A DNA stretch of 10,835 nt from an uncultured Collinsella sp. Lineage in GTDB: Bacteria; Actinomycetota; Coriobacteriia; Coriobacteriales; Coriobacteriaceae. The stretch lies in NCBI GenBank assembly GCA_902468695.1, contig CABQZS010000004.1, positions 1 through 10,835 on the forward strand, written 5' to 3'. A model generated the notes under the pieces. That model worked only from the letters and a program-made list of their open reading frames with translations. It was not told where the DNA came from and did no database searches. The position numbers and the translations under genes are program-made. This document shows positions 4,748-10,835 of the stretch, piece by piece (positions within the stretch are counted from its first letter, which is position 1; each line of letters starts with the position of its first letter).

Positions 4748-6085
4748 ATGAACCAGCAGAACATCGATTACGTACTCCGCTCCGTAGAGCAGCGTGATAT
4801 CCGCTTTGTGCGTCTGTGGTTTGTCGACATTCTCGGCCGCCTCAAAAACTTTGCCATTAGCCCCGAGGACCTCGAAGTCGCTTTTGAGGAGGGTATCGGC
4901 TTTGACGGCTCGGCCATCGAGGGCTTTGCCACGCCCGAGGAAGCCGACATGCTGGCGTTTCCTGATGCTTCGACCTTCCAGATTCTGCCGTGGCGCCCGA
5001 GCCACAACGGCGTTGCCCGCGTGTTCTGCGACGTGTGCACTCCCGATTGCAAGCCCTTTGCCGGCGACCCGCGCGATGCCCTGCGCCGCATGTTCCGCAA
5101 GGCCGAGAAGGCTGGCTATCTGCTCAACGTGGGCGCCGAGCTGGAGTATTACTACTTCCCCGACGAGCACACCCCCGAGCCGCTCGACAACGTGGGCTAC
5201 TTCGATCTTTCGGTAAGCGATGCCGCTCGCGACCTGCGTCGCAACACGGTCCTCACGCTCGAGAAGATGTCCGTGCCCGTGGAGTACACCTTCCACGCCG
5301 CCGGCCGCTCGCAGCACGGCATGAGCCTGCGCCACGCCGAGGCCCTGAGCATGTCCGACGCCATCACCACGGCTAAACTCATCATTAAGCAGCAGGCCTA
5401 CGAGAGCGGTTGCCACGCCTCCTTTATGCCCAAGCCGTTGGCGGGCGAGGACGGCAGCGCTATGTTCCTGTGCCAGTCGCTGTTCGACCACGACGGCAAC
5501 AACGTCTTTTGGGGCGAGGACGACGAGAAGTACCATCTCTCCGACATCGCCAAACACTACATGGCCGGTATCCTGGCGCACGCGCGCGAGATCAGCGCCA
5601 TCACCAACCCCACGGTCAACTCGTACAAGCGCATCACCACGGGCGGCGACTCCGTGCCACAGTACGCCACGTGGGGCCTGCGCAACCGCGCGAGCATGGT
5701 CCGCATCCCGGTCTACAAGCCTGGCAAGCAGCTGTCCACGCGCATCGAGCTGCGCAGTCCCGATCCAATGGCCAATCCGTACCTGGTCAACGCCGTCACG
5801 CTGGCGGCTGGTCTGGACGGCATCGAGCGCAAACTGGAGCTCCCGCCCGAGGCAACGGCCGAGACGCTCAAGCTTACCGACCGTCAGATGGTTGATGCCG
5901 GCTACACGCCGCTGCCGCGCTCGCTCAAAGAGGCGCTCGACGTGTTTGAGGACTCGCAGTTTATGAAGGATGCCCTCGGTGAGCATATCCACAGCTTCTT
6001 CCTCAAAAAGAAGCGCGACGAGTGGCATAAGTTTGAGTCTACGATCACCGAGTGGGAGATCAAGCACTACCTGGCGAACTCCTAA
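4748..6085 (+). CDS. glnA: Type I glutamine synthetase homologue with altered catalytic metal ligands
   Basis: The 445-residue length and fold signatures match bacterial GS type I-alpha (glutamate + ammonia + ATP to glutamine): an N-terminal beta-grasp with FDGSAIEGF (D53), GAELEYYYF (E131 and E133), FMPKPL, NSYKR, NRASMVRIP and TRIELRSPDPMANPYL (E334). The conserved HHEV...QHE segment, however, reads FHAAGRSQHGMS. The positions of ligands E212 and E220 are therefore A184 and G191. The GSGMHCH motif reads GSAMFLC, so H269 is F240. The flap Glu E327 is D301. R62, the feedback-inhibition residue, is T62, and there is no adenylylation Tyr. By known GS chemistry normal activity is doubtful; a sensor or pseudoenzyme role, or altered chemistry, is inferred. 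The start has AAAGGGGAG upstream. The frame is intact, and a GlnR-like regulator follows after 50 bp. Confidence 0.85.
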   Translation: MNQQNIDYVLRSVEQRDIRFVRLWFVDILGRLKNFAISPEDLEVAFEEGIGFDGSAIEGFATPEEADMLAFPDASTFQILPWRPSHNGVARVFCDVCTPDCKPFAGDPRDALRRMFRKAEKAGYLLNVGAELEYYYFPDEHTPEPLDNVGYFDLSVSDAARDLRRNTVLTLEKMSVPVEYTFHAAGRSQHGMSLRHAEALSMSDAITTAKLIIKQQAYESGCHASFMPKPLAGEDGSAMFLCQSLFDHDGNNVFWGEDDEKYHLSDIAKHYMAGILAHAREISAITNPTVNSYKRITTGGDSVPQYATWGLRNRASMVRIPVYKPGKQLSTRIELRSPDPMANPYLVNAVTLAAGLDGIERKLELPPEATAETLKLTDRQMVDAGYTPLPRSLKEALDVFEDSQFMKDALGEHIHSFFLKKKRDEWHKFESTITEWEIKHYLANS

Positions 6086-6086
6086 T

Positions 6087-6108
6087 CGCGCTGGCTTGTT
6101 CCAGCACG
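6087..6108 (+). other. Intergenic hairpin between the GS homologue and the regulator
   Basis: GCTGG at 6090-6094 pairs with CCAGC at 6101-6105 around a 6-nt loop, and CG/CG pairs outside one mismatch. There is no T tract. It could be a processing or attenuation site between two cotranscribed genes, or chance. Confidence 0.3.
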
Positions 6109-6135
6109 ATTGAGCTCATTTCTTTGGAGGCCGAT

Positions 6136-6798
6136 ATGTCCGAAAAGAGTGCCCTGTTCATGGCGCGCACGACGCGCTTCCACGAGTTTGCCCGCAGCTT
6201 GACGACCACCCTGGGTGTCGAGGTGAGCCTTGCCACACCCGATTCGCCGACTGCGGCGCACGACTTTGACCTGCTGATCCTCGATTCCGACGGCATCCGT
6301 AGCGACCGCATCGATCAGATTGCCAAGTGGCTTGACGATCGCGGCGGCGTCCCCATGCTGGTGATCGTCGACGACGAGGCGCTCGGCACCCTGCGTCTGC
6401 CCAATCACGCGCATGCCGACTTTGTATGCCCCACGGCGACGCCCAACGAGCTCAAGGCTCGTGCGCAGCGCCTGATGGGCGAGGAGGAGACCGTCACCGC
6501 CGACGATGTGCTCAACATCGATAACCTCGAGATTAATCTGGCTACCTACCAGGTGACGCTCGACGATGAGCCCATCGACCTGACGCTGATGGAGTACTCG
6601 CTGCTGAGCTTTTTGGCGACGCATCCCAACCGTGCCTACAGCCGCGAGGTGCTGCTGCACCGCGTGTGGGGCTTTGAGTACTGCGGCGGCACGCGCACCG
6701 TCGACGTGCACATTCGACGCATCCGCTCCAAGGTGGGCCCGCAGATCGCGGCACACATCACCACCGTCCGCGGCGTGGGTTATCTATTTAAGGACTAG
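6136..6798 (+). CDS. GlnR-like OmpR-family regulator with atypical receiver domain
   Basis: The 220-residue protein has a C-terminal OmpR/PhoB winged helix (about 126-219) with LTLMEYSLLSFLATHPNRAY, VLLHRVWGFEYCGGTRTVDV and TTVRGVGYLF. The WGFEYCGGTRTVDVHIRRIR block is very close to actinobacterial GlnR, as I remember it, the nitrogen regulator that acts without a paired kinase. The N-terminal receiver-like half keeps DLLILD ending at D50. It lacks the acidic pair normally found after the first strand (FMARTT here) and the conserved Lys of strand 5 (FVCPTATP here), so classical phosphorylation is unlikely. The ATG at 6136 is chosen for GGAGG at 6126-6130; an upstream in-frame start would overlap the GS gene. 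The 50-bp gap after the GS homologue and the shared terminator point to one transcription unit. I infer a nitrogen-related regulator; its targets are unknown. Confidence 0.82.
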   Translation: MSEKSALFMARTTRFHEFARSLTTTLGVEVSLATPDSPTAAHDFDLLILDSDGIRSDRIDQIAKWLDDRGGVPMLVIVDDEALGTLRLPNHAHADFVCPTATPNELKARAQRLMGEEETVTADDVLNIDNLEINLATYQVTLDDEPIDLTLMEYSLLSFLATHPNRAYSREVLLHRVWGFEYCGGTRTVDVHIRRIRSKVGPQIAAHITTVRGVGYLFKD

Positions 6799-6802
6799 AT
6801 TT

Positions 6803-6839
6803 CCACCACAAAGGGGACAGGCACCTTTGTGGTGGTTTT
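6803..6839 (+). terminator. Intrinsic terminator of the GS homologue-regulator unit
   Basis: CCACCACAAAGG at 6803-6814 pairs perfectly with CCTTTGTGGTGG at 6824-6835 around a 9-nt loop and is followed by TTTT. The stem begins four bases after the stop codon. The internal GGGGACAGGCACC wording looks like a dispersed intergenic repeat co-opted as a terminator. Confidence 0.85.
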
Positions 6840-6842
6840 GAC

Positions 6843-6867
6843 GCAGGCCGGGTCCTTTTGGGCCTGC
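6843..6867. other. Second short hairpin after the terminator
   Basis: GCAGGCC at 6843-6849 pairs with GGCCTGC at 6861-6867 with an 11-nt loop. No T tract follows in the plus direction. The rest of the intergenic stretch to 6950 shows no gene and no convincing promoter boxes, although the htrA promoter must lie there or further upstream. Confidence 0.4.
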
Positions 6868-6951
6868 AGCAGAACTTAAGCCTTCCTAAAAGATTGCGTT
6901 CTCATACACTTGCGCCCGCATATTGGGGTACAACTCAACGTGAACAATGAT

Positions 6952-6985
6952 GGCCCGCCACATGTTTGGCGGGCCTTTGGTTATT
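6952..6985 (+). promoter_or_regulatory. Leader hairpin just upstream of the htrA ribosome binding site
   Basis: GGCCCGCCA at 6952-6960 pairs perfectly with TGGCGGGCC at 6967-6975 around the loop CATGTT, and TTTGGTTATTT follows. It has the form of a terminator but ends about 15 bases before the AAAGGA ribosome binding site of htrA, so it could act as an attenuator or 5' stabiliser. Alternatively it ends a short unannotated transcript. Confidence 0.6.
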
Positions 6986-7004
6986 TGACGAAAGGATCGC
7001 AGCC

Positions 7005-8465
7005 ATGAGCGAGTACGATTCCCAGCGTCCCCAGGATGCGGGCAACGCCGGCGAGACCCAGCAACAGCCGCGCGTGCAGGTGGAGTCGACGCCTGCCGAC
7101 GGCAACATTCCCTACGTGCAGGCCTACGACACGCAGACCGGAAAGCCGCTGGGCAGCCAGCAGGTCGTGAACAAGCACACGGTGGTCAAGACCAAGACCA
7201 AAAAGCTGCCGATCTTTATTACGGCACTCGCCGGTTGCGCCTGCGGCGCCCTGCTGGTCATTGCGCTCATTATGAGCGGTACGCTCAATATCGGTGGCGG
7301 CAAGAATGCCGTGACGGCGGGCGCTTCGGGTTCGTCGACGCAAAAGATCACGATCGACTCCGAGGACACCACGTTGGCCGAGGCCGTTTCTGCCAAGGCC
7401 CTGCCCTCCGTCGTTTCCATCACCGCCACTTCGAGCGGCAGCCAGAATGGCTCGCTTTCGCAGTCTGCTGATGAGTCGGACAGCTCGGGCAGCGTCGGCT
7501 CGGGCGTGGTGCTCGATACCGAGGGTCACATCCTCACCAACAACCACGTGGTCGATGGTTATGACCAGTACGTGGTGACCATGGACGACGGCACCACCTA
7601 TGAGGCCGAGTTCGTGGGCAACGATGCCTCGAGCGACCTCGCCGTCATCAAGCTCAAGGACGCCGACGCCTCCAAGCTCACGCCGATCGAGATTGGTGAC
7701 TCCTCCAAGCTCAACGTGGGCGAGTGGGTCATGGCGATTGGCTCGCCCTTCGGCAACGAGCAGTCTGTCTCCACGGGCATTGTGTCGGCGTTGTATCGCT
7801 CCACGGCCATGAGCTCTACCAGCGGCAACACCATCTATGCCAACATGATCCAGACCGATGCTGCCATCAACCCGGGCAACTCTGGCGGCGCGCTCGTCAA
7901 CGACAACGGCGAGCTGGTGGGTATCAACTCGCTCATCGAGAGCTACTCGGGCTCCAGCTCGGGCGTGGGCTTTGCCATTCCCGTTAACTACGCCAAGAAC
8001 ATTGCCGACCAGATCATCGACGGCAAGACGCCGGTGCATCCGTACATGGGCGCTACGCTTTCGAGCGTCAATGCGCTCAACGCCCGCACCAACAAGCTGA
8101 GCACCGATAGCGGCGCGTATGTGGCGAGCGTCGTCGAGGACGGTCCTGCCGCCAAGGCTGGCATCCAAGAGGGCGACGTCATCACCAAGCTGGGCGACGA
8201 CGAGATCACGAGCGCCGATGGCCTGATCATCGCACTGCGCAGCCACGAGGTGGGCGAGAAGGTCGAGATTACGCTTATGCGCGGCAAGGAAGAGAAGAAG
8301 GTCACCGTCGAGCTGGGCTCCGATGAGGAGCTGCAGAACCAGCAGCAGGACGACAGTTCGACCGACACCGGCAACGGCGGTATTACCGACGAGCAGCTGC
8401 GCCAGTACCTGGAGGAGCTGCTGGGCCAGCAGGGCCAGGGTCAGGGCTACGGCCAGGGTTACTAA
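7005..8465 (+). CDS. htrA: HtrA/DegP-like membrane-anchored serine protease with PDZ domain
   Basis: The 486-residue protein has a long polar, presumably cytoplasmic N-terminus (1-67), one membrane segment at about 69-91 after a KTKTKK basic patch, a Ser-rich linker, a trypsin-like domain (about 122-340) and one PDZ domain (about 345-436). The catalytic triad is visible: H181 in TNNHVV, D211 in SSDLAVIKL and S293 in NPGNSGGAL. HtrA proteases degrade or refold damaged exported proteins at the outer face of the membrane. The tail ends in a short Gln/Gly/Tyr-rich stretch (GQGQGYGQGY) after a Gln/Asp-rich spacer, a low-complexity surface tail. The ATG at 7005 is preceded by AAAGGA at 6991-6996; an earlier in-frame start would lie inside the leader hairpin. 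The gene is a single unit flanked by a leader hairpin and a strong terminator. Confidence 0.95.
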   Translation: MSEYDSQRPQDAGNAGETQQQPRVQVESTPADGNIPYVQAYDTQTGKPLGSQQVVNKHTVVKTKTKKLPIFITALAGCACGALLVIALIMSGTLNIGGGKNAVTAGASGSSTQKITIDSEDTTLAEAVSAKALPSVVSITATSSGSQNGSLSQSADESDSSGSVGSGVVLDTEGHILTNNHVVDGYDQYVVTMDDGTTYEAEFVGNDASSDLAVIKLKDADASKLTPIEIGDSSKLNVGEWVMAIGSPFGNEQSVSTGIVSALYRSTAMSSTSGNTIYANMIQTDAAINPGNSGGALVNDNGELVGINSLIESYSGSSSGVGFAIPVNYAKNIADQIIDGKTPVHPYMGATLSSVNALNARTNKLSTDSGAYVASVVEDGPAAKAGIQEGDVITKLGDDEITSADGLIIALRSHEVGEKVEITLMRGKEEKKVTVELGSDEELQNQQQDDSSTDTGNGGITDEQLRQYLEELLGQQGQGQGYGQGY

Positions 8466-8491
8466 CGAGCCATTTCGCACATGCCGAAGCC

Positions 8492-8532
8492 AGAGGGGCT
8501 GTCCCATCAACGCGGGACAGCCCCTCTTTTCT
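8492..8532 (+). terminator. Strong intrinsic terminator of htrA
   Basis: AGAGGGGCTGTCCC at 8492-8505 pairs perfectly over 14 bp with 8514-8527 around an 8-nt loop, followed by TTTCTTATT. It starts 26 bases after the htrA stop codon. Confidence 0.92.
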
Positions 8533-8537
8533 TATTA

Positions 8538-8564
8538 ATCCGTTGGGGACGGAGGAAAACGGAT
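8538..8564. repeat. Short inverted repeat, possible dispersed intergenic motif
   Basis: ATCCGTT at 8538-8544 is mirrored by AACGGAT at 8558-8564 around a G-rich 13-nt centre. The GGGGACGGAGGAAAACGGAT wording resembles short intergenic motifs that I recall from Collinsella-type genomes. That resemblance is from memory and unverified. Confidence 0.3.
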
Positions 8565-8601
8565 CACTTGTGGCTGGCAAGAGGCCTGGTTCGTAATGGT
8601 C

Positions 8602-8804
8602 TGGACAGTTAGTTCAGATACGTATAAATCTGGGGCAGCTTGGGATGCGTTTTGAGCAATTTTTGATTGGGATGGGGTTTGAATGGGTGTTTGGGAGGGC
8701 GAGCGGGACGTTTACATGGTCTCAGGGAGCCCAAATTAGTTGAAACAGGGGTGTTCGTGTCTAATCCAGCTCTAGGATTTATACGTATCTGAACTAACTG
8801 TCCA
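8602..8804. mobile_element. MITE-like element with 29-bp perfect terminal inverted repeats
   Basis: The left end 8602-8630 (beginning TGGACAGTTAGTTCAG) is repeated exactly in inverted orientation at 8776-8804. The total length is 203 bp with a 145-bp core. Each repeat contains the palindrome ATACGTAT. The core is T- and G-rich, differs from neighbouring coding DNA, and encodes no protein I can recognise. No target-site duplication is obvious next to the ends. The element fits a non-autonomous transposable element or the remains of an insertion sequence lying between the htrA terminator and the ligA promoter. If transcribed it would form a 29-bp hairpin. Confidence 0.7.
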
Positions 8805-8848
8805 CCCCAGTCTGGCGGCTGCCGATTCGGTGCGGTTTGAGACCGCTA

Positions 8849-8877
8849 TTCGACCCCGTTGCGACCGGTGGTACTCT
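8849..8877 (+). promoter_or_regulatory. Candidate ligA promoter
   Basis: TTCGAC at 8849-8854 is separated by 17 bp from TACTCT at 8872-8877, which has TGG directly upstream (extended -10). The same TTCGAC with 17-bp spacing occurs before the RHH-MNT gene. It lies 35 bp before the ligA start and outside the MITE-like element. Confidence 0.45.
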
Positions 8878-8912
8878 TGTATCCGTTTGAAATCGAGCGA
8901 AGGAGTGCCGCT

Positions 8913-10835
8913 ATGGAGCAATCGAACCTGTTTGGTGACGGCGTGGACATCGATACCGAAACGCCCGCGAGTGCGGATGTCGCTGCACCGGCCGATGCCC
9001 GTGCCCAGGCGGCAGCGCGCGCGGCCGAGCTGCGCCACGAGCTCGATTACCACGCGTACCGCTACTACATGCTCGACGCACCCGAGATCACGGACGCCGC
9101 CTTTGACAAAATGCTCGTTGAGCTGCAGGAAATCGAGGCGACCTACCCCGACCTGGTGACGCCCGATAGTTATACCCAGCGCGTGGGCGGCTACGTGAGC
9201 GAGCAGTTTACGCCGGTCACGCATATGGCGCGCATGTATTCCATGGACGATGCTATGGATCTGGACGAACTCGACGCGTGGCTCCAGCGCACCGAGGACG
9301 CGCTTGGCGCCGGCAGCGTCACCTATACCTGCGAGCTTAAGATCGACGGTCTGGGCGTGGCCCTTACCTACCAAAACGGCACCTTCGTACGCGCAGCCAC
9401 ACGCGGCGATGGCACCACGGGCGAGGACGTGTCGCTCAACGTCCGTACCATCAAGGACGTGCCCATGCACCTGTCCGAGCCGGCGCTCGCCCACATGGGC
9501 GCCGACCGCGAGCGCACCATCGAGGTACGCGGCGAGGTCTACATGCCTAAGGGCAGCTTTGTGCGCCTGAACGACGAGGCCGATGCCGAGGGACGCGACC
9601 CCTTCGCCAACCCGCGCAACGCTGCCGCCGGCAGCCTGCGCCAAAAGGACCCCAAGGTCACGGCGCGCCGCGACCTGGCCACCTTTATCTATGCCATCGC
9701 CGATACCGACCCGCTGCACGTCCGCAGCCAGCGCGAGTTTCTCGACTGGCTGCGTAGCGCCGGCTTTAGCGTCAATCCCAACGTGGCACGGTGCGCCACG
9801 CCGGCAGAGGTCCACGAGTTCTGTGCCCAGGCGCTCGAGCATCGCGGCGACCTGGATTACGACATCGACGGCGTGGTTGTAAAGGTCGACAGCTTCCAGC
9901 AGCAGCTCGACCTGGGCTTTACTGCCCGCGCACCGCGCTGGGCCATTGCCTTTAAGTTCCCGCCCGAGGAAAAGCAGACCGTCCTGCGCGAAATTCGCAT
10001 CCAGGTGGGCCGCACCGGTGTGCTCACGCCGGTCGCCGAGTTCGACCCGGTGACGGTTGCCGGTTCCACCATCGCGCGCGCCACGCTGCACAACATCGAC
10101 GAGATTCGCCGCAAAAACGTGCGCGAGGGCGATACCATCATCGTGCACAAGGCGGGCGACGTGATTCCCGAGGTCGTGGGCCCGGTGCTCGATAAGCGCC
10201 CGTTCGATTCGGTTGACTGGCACATGCCCGAGGTCTGCCCCGTGTGCGGTAGCCCCGTGGTTCACGAGGACGGCGAGGTCGCTTACCGCTGCGTCTCCAT
10301 CGACTGTCCCGCGCAGCTCAAGGAGCGCCTGCTCCACTGGGTGAGCCGCGGCTGCATGGACGTCGACGGCCTGGGCGACGAGATCGTCGACAAGATGATC
10401 GCCGCCGGCCTGATTCACGATGTCGCGGACTTCTACCAACTCACGGTCGACGACATCGCCGGCTTGGACACGGGGCGCGTGTACGCCAGCTCCAACAGCA
10501 AAAAGGGCGTCAAGAAGGGCGATCCCATTCCGGTAGGCCTCAAGACAGCCGAGAAAATCATCGCCGAGCTCAACAAGTCCAAGAGCCAGCCGCTCGGTCG
10601 CGTGCTGTTTGCTCTGGGTATCCGCCACGTGGGCAAGAGCGTGGGCGAGGTCATCGCCGAGCGATTCCTGTCGATTGACAAGCTCATCTTGGCGAGCGAA
10701 GAGGACATCGCCGAGTGCGAGGGCATCGGTCCCAAGATCGCGGCGAGCGTCAAGCAGTTCCTGGCCGTGCCCGAGAACCTTGCCGTGCTGGAGCGCCTGC
10801 GCCAGGCGGGTCTGTCGCTCGAGGTCGACCTGGGC
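8913..10835 (+). CDS. ligA: NAD+-dependent DNA ligase LigA, 3' end beyond the window
   Basis: The frame is open from the ATG at 8913 to the window end (641 residues). In order it shows the Ia domain (RYYMLDAPEITDAAFDKML), the adenylation domain with the catalytic Lys K143 in CELKIDGLG, TRGDGTTGEDVS, EVRGEVYMP, NPRNAAAGSLRQ and DGVVVKVD, the OB fold (VGRTGVLTPVAEF), a zinc finger with C442, C445, C460 and C465, and helix-hairpin-helix motifs (ALGIRHVG, EGIGPKIAASV). The BRCT domain would follow outside. LigA seals nicks in DNA replication and repair using NAD+. AAGGAG at 8900-8905 supports this start, which gives about 30 extra N-terminal residues. Between GLD519 and VGLKTAEKII there is a Lys/Ser/Gly-rich insertion (about 520-540) not seen in the E. 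coli enzyme, probably a surface loop. Confidence 0.97.
   Translation, partial: MEQSNLFGDGVDIDTETPASADVAAPADARAQAAARAAELRHELDYHAYRYYMLDAPEITDAAFDKMLVELQEIEATYPDLVTPDSYTQRVGGYVSEQFTPVTHMARMYSMDDAMDLDELDAWLQRTEDALGAGSVTYTCELKIDGLGVALTYQNGTFVRAATRGDGTTGEDVSLNVRTIKDVPMHLSEPALAHMGADRERTIEVRGEVYMPKGSFVRLNDEADAEGRDPFANPRNAAAGSLRQKDPKVTARRDLATFIYAIADTDPLHVRSQREFLDWLRSAGFSVNPNVARCATPAEVHEFCAQALEHRGDLDYDIDGVVVKVDSFQQQLDLGFTARAPRWAIAFKFPPEEKQTVLREIRIQVGRTGVLTPVAEFDPVTVAGSTIARATLHNIDEIRRKNVREGDTIIVHKAGDVIPEVVGPVLDKRPFDSVDWHMPEVCPVCGSPVVHEDGEVAYRCVSIDCPAQLKERLLHWVSRGCMDVDGLGDEIVDKMIAAGLIHDVADFYQLTVDDIAGLDTGRVYASSNSKKGVKKGDPIPVGLKTAEKIIAELNKSKSQPLGRVLFALGIRHVGKSVGEVIAERFLSIDKLILASEEDIAECEGIGPKIAASVKQFLAVPENLAVLERLRQAGLSLEVDLG

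Noticed and set aside
4667..6067. Minus-strand open frame of 466 codons antisense to the glutamine synthetase homologue
   Set aside because: Antisense shadow of a well-supported gene, with no recognisable protein features.
8433..8465. Phase-variable repeat in the htrA 3' end
   Set aside because: The Gly/Gln/Tyr codons repeat only at the protein level. The DNA units are short, irregular and in frame, as in an ordinary low-complexity tail.
6981..8510. Minus-strand open frame of 509 codons antisense to htrA
   Set aside because: The composition is His/Arg/Gly/Val-rich as in antisense shadows, with no domain. It runs through the htrA terminator stem.
8602..8804. Intrinsic terminator reading of the long inverted repeat
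   Set aside because: The 145-nt separation is far too long for a terminator loop, and htrA already has a strong terminator at 8492-8532.
8772..10628. Minus-strand open frame of 618 codons antisense to ligA
   Set aside because: It is a mirror of the GC-rich third positions of ligA. It lacks recognisable domains and a convincing ribosome binding site, and ligA itself shows all expected motifs.

Overview
The window looks like chromosomal DNA of a GC-rich gut actinomycete of the class Coriobacteriia, most likely Collinsella or a close relative. The reasons are the high GC, the strong AGGAGG-type ribosome binding sites, an actinobacterial GlnR-like regulator beside a glutamine synthetase homologue, and the style of the HtrA and LigA proteins. 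No search could be run, so the genus is an inference. No rRNA, tRNA or CRISPR array was seen.

Layout. (1) Bases 1-449 hold the 3' end of an old-yellow-enzyme/enoate-reductase-type flavoprotein, followed by a bidirectional terminator. (2) Bases 546-2245 look like an accessory insertion zone: a minus-strand gene remnant, a minus-strand AAA+ ATPase headed by an array of 10-bp tandem repeats, and an inverted-repeat intergenic element. (3) Bases 2246-4084 encode two sugar-type regulators in tandem, a GntR/FCD protein and a LacI/KdgR-like protein. (4) Bases 4127-4652 encode a RelB/DinJ-type DNA-binding domain fused to a minimal nucleotidyltransferase (MNT). A 14-codon overlapping ORF with a perfect ribosome binding site follows, probably the stump of a lost HEPN toxin. 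(5) Bases 4748-6839 hold a type I glutamine synthetase homologue and a GlnR-like OmpR-family regulator, ending in a strong terminator. (6) Bases 6952-8532 hold a membrane-anchored HtrA protease with a leader hairpin and a strong terminator. (7) Bases 8602-8804 form a 203-bp MITE-like element with 29-bp perfect terminal inverted repeats. (8) Bases 8913-10835 hold ligA, cut by the window end.

Most striking result. The glutamine synthetase homologue keeps the overall fold signatures. However, it has Ala, Gly and Phe where the family has the metal ligands E212, E220 and H269 (Salmonella numbering), and Asp for the flap residue E327. It may be a pseudoenzyme or an enzyme with changed chemistry. 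Together with the adjacent regulator, whose receiver domain also lacks key phosphorylation residues, it could form a nitrogen-sensing module that does not depend on catalysis. That role is inference. Other items worth a look are the RHH-MNT fusion with its truncated partner, the phased repeat array before the ATPase, and the MITE between htrA and ligA.
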